DNA from: Gavia stellata
Lineage: Eukaryota; Chordata; Aves; Gaviiformes; Gaviidae
DNA: 64,000 bases
NCBI RefSeq assembly: GCF_030936135.1
Contig: NW_026776913.1
Coordinates: 930,001 to 994,000 of the forward strand
Direction: 5' to 3'
A program made the translations under genes and the position numbers. The number at the start of each line of letters is the position of its first letter. The first letter of the stretch is position 1. Under the pieces are notes generated by a model that worked only from the letters and a program-made list of their open reading frames with translations, ran no database searches and was not told the origin of the DNA. This document shows positions 58,357-64,000 of the stretch, piece after piece.

Positions 58357-61300
58357 GTAAGTGCCGACTCCCTTGTCCCACAGCCCAGGGCCAGCGGGTA
58401 CCAGCGTGGTCATTGGGATCTGTCTGGGAACGGGGTTTCTTTGCAGGTGCCACTGAGACGAGGGCCAGAAGGTGCTCAAGTCCATGGACCCTGTGCCTTT
58501 CCCTGTGCCCATCTGGGTGGGAGAGAGTGTCTCCTTTTCCGGGGTTCCAGTGTTTAGGGCAGCCTCTGCCTAGCTTGATTCATAGACACCCTGTCCTGGG
58601 GTACCCTTTTGGACACCCCCCTCTTCCCCAACACGGTGCCTTTGGAGCCAGTGGTGGCCTAGCTAGTGATGGCAGCACCCAGAGATCCCCAGGGCACTGC
58701 CAACCTTTGGGCTACCCCAGAGGGTTTCTGTGCTGCTCGCTGCCCCCTTGTTCCAGGGGAGCCCTGACCCCATGACAGCAGTTCGTACCTCTCAGAGAGA
58801 AGGGGACCGGGCATCTACAGTAGAGAGACATCCTTCCTGGGGGGCCTGGCTCAGTGCAGGGACTGAACTGACACCAGAGGCGAGGAGGGGATGTGGGTTG
58901 GGGGACCATCGGGATCGTCTCGGTGCTCCCTGGGAACATGGAAAGCCCCGGCGTGGGGTTGGGTTTGGACGGTGCTGGGGCAGGCGGTTTGCATGGGAAG
59001 CTGCAGGCCTGGGTGCCTGGGGCTGTTCAGGGGGTGCTGGGCTGTGGAGGAGCGGGTGCCCAGTGCAGGGCTGGGCAGTGTGCGGGTGGGTATGGGCAGG
59101 GGGGCACGTGGTCATTGTAATGGGAAAAGGTACCTTGTGTGGTGGGATGGCGAATGACTCAGCCAGGCCAGAACTCAACACCCCCAGCCTTGTGCAGCCC
59201 CTGAGGATAGAAGGGACCCTCACATTGTACTGGGGACAGCCTGGAAGGGAGTGGGCTTCCACCCTGGTACCTCTGACTCTACCTGGGCAGGGGGTTCCCC
59301 CAGACATGCAGTGCTAAGGCTTGGTGCTCTCCTGACCCATCCCATGTTGTTGTTTAAAGGAGCTGCGGAGGTGAGGCTGGCGGATGGCGGCAGGCGCTGT
59401 GCCCGGAGAGTGGAGGTGAAACACAGGGGCCGGTGGGGGACCGTGTGTGATGACTATTGGGGCATGGATGATGCTGCAGTGGTTTGTAAGCAGCTGGACT
59501 GTGGGTCTGCTGTTGAAGCTCACCAGGCTGGCTCTTTTGGGCCAGGATCTGGCTCCATTTGGATGGATGATGTTGGCTGTAAAGGCACCGAATCTGCCCT
59601 GTCTGACTGCACACACGATGGATGGGGTGAACATGACTGTGTTAGCGGTGAGGATGCTGGAGTGACATGTTCAGGTAAGGGATCAGCCTGTTGCCTGCCT
59701 TTGGGGCTGGGACAGGCAAAGGAACCTGGCTGTGCCCTCAGGGAGCAACAAGCAGATGTCTAATCAGGGCCCAGTGTGGCCAATCACACTGCCGAGCCAG
59801 GACTGTCGTTGCTGGTGTAATCGGTCTCCAGGGAAAGCCCAGTGGGAGCCTACCCCAAGGCAAACTAACTCTGCCTCAGTTTCTCAGCCCCGCCTCAGTT
59901 GGTGTCTTGGGCTGCAGATGAATCCTTCATGCCTGACCCAGGGTGTCCATTGGGCTTCATCAATCTCCACCTATTCTGCCAGTTCCCAGACAAAAATGCT
60001 GAGGGTCCCTGTCCTGGAAACACCACGGGGGACTTGCTTGGCACCCCACATCTTGGAGGACTGGCGTGAGATGGCTGGTCACACTGGGTAATTCCCCCTC
60101 ACAGACATGAGCACCTCGACTGAATTGAAGGGACTTTTTAGAGTGGTGGGCCCTGGGCAAAGGAGCAGGATGGCCACAAAGCCCTTTGCTGCCTGTCCCG
60201 AGGGCTCAGGGCTTGGTGGCTGCTTGACCCTGGCTGCTTCTTCCATCGCCAGAGTCCCAGGCTGGCACTAGGACGTCCCTGAGACTGTGACAGCCCTGCG
60301 GGGACATGACCCCGTGCAGGTTGTGCTGGCCACTGCCCAACCTCTCCTGCCTGCCCACATCTCCCTACACTGCCCCATGACACCAGGGACTTTGGCAGCA
60401 CTTGCAGATCCTCATCTGTGCCGGCTGTTCCGTGAGAGTAGGCATGGGCCCAGGGGGGCATGTGAAACTCCTGCCCCTCTGTCTGGCCGTTGATCCGGGT
60501 TGTGCACACATCCAGGCAGAGCGTTGTGTCCCTGGCTGAGAACATCCCCCCTTGAGCAGGCATCAGAGGGGTCTGGACAGGCACCAGCCATGATTACAGC
60601 TGCAGCATTTCTGTGCTCTGTGACATCTCCTGCTTAAAAGGAACCTCCCAGCACCCTAGAGCACCCCTGGGAGCGTGTTGTATTTATGGCTGCATCAAGG
60701 TGATGGCCCTGCCTGGTCGCAAGCTCTGCAGGGACTGAGCAGGCTGCAGCAGTCATTATCATCTGGGCCAGTTCTTGTGGACCCAAACTGCGCACACCAC
60801 TGCGGTGATGGGGGGACCATGCCGGGCAGCGAAGGGCACTTTGTGCAGCAGCAGATTGTCAGAGTGGAGCCTGGTGCTGCACCAGACACATAACCTCTAG
60901 TGCCCTGAGGGTGTAGAGAAGGGGTGCGGGGAGGGCGGGGCTGGATGTGTTTATGTCACCAACACTCCCCCACAGCTTCCTCTGGGATGTGCAATGGGTG
61001 ATTTGGTCATGGCTTGCTTGAAGGTCATGAGAGATGTGGAAATGTAACTGCCAGAGGGCTCTGGGAACTCCCAGCTGCTTTGTGTTTTTTCCAGGATTTG
61101 TCCGGCTGGTGGAAGGGAAGAGCCACTGCTCAGGACGTGTGGAGATCCGTGATGGGGACCAGTGGAAAACCGTCTGTGATTCCCACTTTGGTCCCAAAGC
61201 TGCTGACGTGGTCTGCAGGGAGCTGCAGTGCGGCGTGGCCCTGCCTGTCACTGGAGGAGGTCACTTTGGAGAAGGGGTCGGTCCCATCTGGGATGGAGAG

Positions 61301-63889
61301 CTGCAGTGTGTGGGGAATGAATCCCTCCTGGCCTCCTGCCCCAGAGGGTCCCCCAGGGACCAGCCCTGCACCCACGTGAACAGCGCTATTGTCACCTGCA
61401 CACGTAAGGACTCGGGATGGGGTGTTGAACACTGGGGCTGTGCCCGGGGTTGGGGAACAGAACAAGGACCGTGCTGGGCCGGGTGTGAGGGCAGGAGGGA
61501 TGAGGGGATTGTCTGCAGCATGAAAATAGTGCAGAAGGAGAAGAAAGGCATGCTGTTCCTCTGGCCCCTCCGCCAGCTACTGGGGGTACAAGAGCACCAA
61601 TCCGCCCTCTCTCCTCCTCCTCTGTCCCCAGAGTACACAGGGTTCAGGCTGGTGAACGGCAGCACGGCATGTGCAGGGAGGGTGGAGGTCCAGGTGCTGG
61701 GGACCTGGGGGACCCTCTGTGCCTCCCACTGGGATCTGTCGGATGCCCACGTTCTCTGTCATCAACTCAACTGTGGGTTTGCCGAGTCCATTCCTGGAGG
61801 AGAGTATTTTGGGAGAGAGACTGGCCCTGTCTGGAGAGACTCATTCCACTGTGACGGGACTGAAGCCCACCTGGGTCAGTGCCCAGTGATCACCCTGGGG
61901 GCCTCACCATGCTCCCGCGGGAGCAACGCTGCTGTTATTTGCTCAGGTGAGTGCCGGAAAAATGCTGCCTTAACTTCATTCGCCCTTTGTGTGCATCATG
62001 GTCACCCAAAGTAGGGGTCGCAAGGCAGTACCAGGCTGAATTTCTCCCTGGAGAAACCCAGGAGCCAACGGGAGGGCTTTGCCTGCTTAGTCTGACCACT
62101 CTGCTGCGGGAGAGCTGAGGACTGAAGCATCAGGGCAGTGGCTTAGGCCCTGGTGCCGCTGCCAGGCCTGGGCTCCTCTGTTCCTATACTTTGGGATGAG
62201 CCCAGGACAGGGCTGCAGGGCACTGCCTCAGCCCTCTGGCTGCAGACAGCTGCATCCCATCCCCACAGAGGGCCCTGCAGAGCCTCATCCCACCACCCAG
62301 GCAGGAGCCCCCAGCAGCAGCAGACCTGGGTGTGAGCTGTAGAACAGGCCAAAGCTTTGCCTTCTCTTCTCGCCAACACAAGGCTCAATCTTGTCCTGTT
62401 TGGTCGGAAAATCCCCTCTTGCCCTGCTCCCTGAAGGGTACCATGCTCCCCGGTGCCGCCAATGGCTGTGGTATCTCTGCTCTCCCTAGGCTCAGACGGC
62501 TTTGCATCCCTGCGGCTGGTGGGTGGAGGGAGCCGGTGCGATGGGCGAGTGGAGATCTTCCAGCATGGGACGTGGGGCAGAGTCCTGGATGACCAGTGGG
62601 ATGTGCAGGAGGCCAGCGTGGTGTGCCGGCAGCTGCGGTGCGGAGAGGCAGGGGGAGCTTACAACCCCCCAAAGCCGGAGCGAGGGACGGGCCCTGTGGG
62701 GCTGCGAGCGGTCCGGTGCGCAGGGCACGAGGCCAACCTGACCCTCTGCAACACCTCCCTGCCTGAGAGTGCACTGGCGGCAGGGGTTGCGGAGGACGTG
62801 GGAGTCATTTGCTGGGGTGAGCGGCGTTGCACGGGCCCCCCAGGTGACAGGGTGGGTGGGCAGCCGGCCCCTGAGAGCAACAGGGGTTTCTACCCACTAC
62901 AGGGAGCCGGCGGGTCCGGCTGGTGAACGGGGCTGGGCGCTGCGCCGGGAGAGTGGAGATCTACTACCAGGGCAGCTGGGGGACTGTCTGCGACGATGGC
63001 TGGGACCTGTCTGATGCTGCCGTCATTTGCCACCAGCTGGGCTGCGGAGGGGCAGTGGAGGTGGCTGGCTCTGCTCAGTTTGGGGAAGGCTCCGGGCAGA
63101 TCTGGCTGGATGGCGTGAACTGCTCCGGGGCCGAAGCTGCTCTCTGGGACTGCCCTGCCAGGCCCTGGGGGCAGCACGACTGCGGGCACAAAGAGGATGC
63201 GGGAGTCGTCTGTTCAGGTCTGTGCTGGGAGCTGTGGTGGGAGCCTGGTTCCTGGGGAGGCCAGGACACACGGAGGGCCGGGCATGGCCAAGGCTCTCCC
63301 TGGCTGCCTCTGAGCTCCTGCCCAAGCCCGTCCTGTGGACACCCATGCATGGGCACCCTCAGTCCCACCGGGGGTCCCTGGGGAGCTCAGCTGTCCCCAA
63401 GGGTTAGCGGGAAGGGCAGGGGTGTCTGTCCATCAGGGACTTCTCTCTGCCCCTGGGTGCAAGGCGGGTGTGCTGGCCCTGCCCCTGCCCGTCTGAGTGC
63501 CTGGCGGGTGCAGAGGTGTCCTGGCTCCCACAGCCCCAGACCAGCCTGTTCCCCCTTGGTGCCTTTCCTCCCAGAGCTCGTGGCCCTGAGGCTGGAGAAC
63601 AGCGACGGCTGCTCTGGGCGCCTGCAGGTTTTCTACAACGGGACATGGGGGAGCATTTGCTCCAACTCGATGACTCTCGACACGGTGTCGCTGGCATGCA
63701 AGGAGCTGGGCTGCGGAGACAGAGGATCCCAGGAAACAGGCCTGCCCTACGGTAGGGTGTCTGGCCCCGCGTGGCTGGATAAGGTGCAGTGTGGGGAGAA
63801 AACCAGCTCCTTCTGGCAGTGTCCCTCGGCTCCCTGGGACCCACAGTCATGCGAAGACCTGCGAGACGAGGTCCACATCATCTGCAACG
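58290..63889 (+). CDS. Group B scavenger receptor cysteine-rich gene, WC1/CD163/SCART-like, 3' part outside window
   Basis: Predicted cell-surface pattern-recognition or co-receptor protein of the CD163/WC1 superfamily. In mammals members act on macrophages (CD163) or gamma-delta T cells (WC1, SCART). Visible are a signal-peptide exon (58290-58356) and six exons, each one SRCR domain: 59360-59674, 61095-61403, 61632-61946, 62490-62816, 62903-63217 and 63575-63889. All are joined in phase 1 with GT-AG introns, giving a continuous frame without stops. Five domains have the eight cysteines of group B; the fourth has six. No transmembrane segment or stop is reached. The order (a CPRGSP-type second domain, a GTWGTLC third domain and a sixth domain with [11 protein letters not shown]) resembles WC1/SCART more than CD163. 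The exact orthologue is unsure. Confidence 0.88.
59360..59674 (+). CDS. SRCR gene exon 2: SRCR domain 1
   Basis: 315 bases, phase 1 at both ends. Acceptor TTTAAAG at 59359, donor GTAAGG at 59675. Domain runs from [10 protein letters not shown] to EDAGVTCS with eight cysteines and the typical [11 protein letters not shown] and [11 protein letters not shown] blocks. The tract before the acceptor is a short pyrimidine-rich run. Confidence 0.9.
61095..61403 (+). CDS. SRCR gene exon 3: SRCR domain 2
   Basis: 309 bases, phase 1. Domain [11 protein letters not shown] to NSAIVTCT with eight cysteines and an N-E-S glycosylation site (CVGNES). The region between cysteines 6 and 8 ([11 protein letters not shown]) lacks the usual HDGWG block, as in the second SRCR type of WC1-like proteins. 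The preceding intron is 1420 bases with no recognised element. Confidence 0.9.
61632..61946 (+). CDS. SRCR gene exon 4: SRCR domain 3
   Basis: 315 bases, phase 1. Domain [10 protein letters not shown] to NAAVICS, eight cysteines, with [20 protein letters not shown]. Acceptor CCCCAG at 61631, donor GTGAGT at 61947. Confidence 0.9.
62490..62816 (+). CDS. SRCR gene exon 5: SRCR domain 4 with six cysteines
   Basis: 327 bases, phase 1. Domain [10 protein letters not shown] to DVGVICW. The usual GTVCDD reads GRVLDD (cysteine 2 replaced by Leu) and no cysteine occurs between CNTSLPES and VIC (cysteine 7 missing). Cysteines 1, 3, 4, 5, 6 and 8 remain. Two N-glycosylation sites, NLT and NTS. Frame and splice sites are intact, so this looks like a structural variant, not decay. 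Confidence 0.88.
62903..63217 (+). CDS. SRCR gene exon 6: SRCR domain 5
   Basis: 315 bases, phase 1, separated from exon 5 by an intron of only 86 bases. Domain [10 protein letters not shown] to EDAGVVCS, eight cysteines, with the canonical [35 protein letters not shown] and GQHDC blocks. Confidence 0.92.
63575..63889 (+). CDS. SRCR gene exon 7: SRCR domain 6
   Basis: 315 bases, phase 1. Domain [11 protein letters not shown] to VHIICN with eight cysteines. The [15 protein letters not shown] block and the [16 protein letters not shown] stretch mark the domain type that in WC1/SCART proteins usually closes a cassette of SRCR domains. Donor GTAACT at 63890. The gene continues beyond 64000. Confidence 0.9.
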
Positions 63890-64000
63890 GTAACTCTGAG
63901 CCGTTTGGGCACCCGTGTCACCCCAGATCCTGCTACCCGCTGGGCATAGTCAAACACAGAGAAAGGGCTTGGAGGGGCTTTTCCTTTCCATGTCAGACCC

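Noticed and set aside
1-64000. tRNA, rRNA or small RNA genes
   Set aside because: No cloverleaf, A/B-box pair or other recognisable RNA gene was found by eye. A covariance-model scan would be needed to exclude small ones.

Overview
The window is vertebrate nuclear DNA, almost certainly from a bird. The main reasons are many 5'-truncated CR1 LINE copies ending in the CR1-type ATTCTGTG tail, single-coding-exon class II olfactory receptors (ORs) of the sauropsid OR14 (gamma-c) type in near-identical copies, and an LTR-type repeat (7930-8425) whose opening matches a repeat common in bird genomes. I cannot name the species.

Positions 1-48.8 kb are an OR cluster built by local duplication and inversion. 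Three OR14-like genes have intact coding exons on the + strand (5868-6803, 26354-27286, 47641-48576). A fourth copy on the - strand (12082-11323) is a pseudogene. Each is preceded by a conserved putative non-coding first exon with a GTAAGT donor, an intron of 0.95-1.8 kb, and an acceptor 17-25 nt before the ATG. The acceptor is destroyed in the pseudogene. Two of the three intact genes (OR14-1 and OR14-4), and the pseudogene, also keep an upstream block with three CCCNNGGG (EBF/Olf-1-like) sites and an ATTAATTA homeodomain-type site.

The largest structure is a pair of ~10 kb inverted arms (13552-23323 and 36324-46372) around a ~13 kb spacer. A third, direct partial copy fills 1-4081. The arms carry two copies of a dead OR of a second family (group 6/10/11-like). 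At the outer edge of arm A lies a truncated OR6-like pseudogene. The outer end of arm B coincides with the 3' tail of a young CR1.

The middle and the 49-56 kb stretch are mostly decayed retroelements: CR1 on both strands and two LTR-type elements. There is also a repeat found three times around the OR units, a degenerate C-rich telomere-like tract, and unassigned sequence.

From 58.29 kb to the window edge is a different gene on the + strand: a WC1/CD163/SCART-like scavenger receptor. A signal-peptide exon is followed by six phase-1 exons, each encoding one SRCR domain, and the gene continues beyond the window. The fourth domain lacks exactly two cysteines, which form one disulfide pair in this family. 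A five-copy 55/54-bp minisatellite lies about 1 kb upstream.
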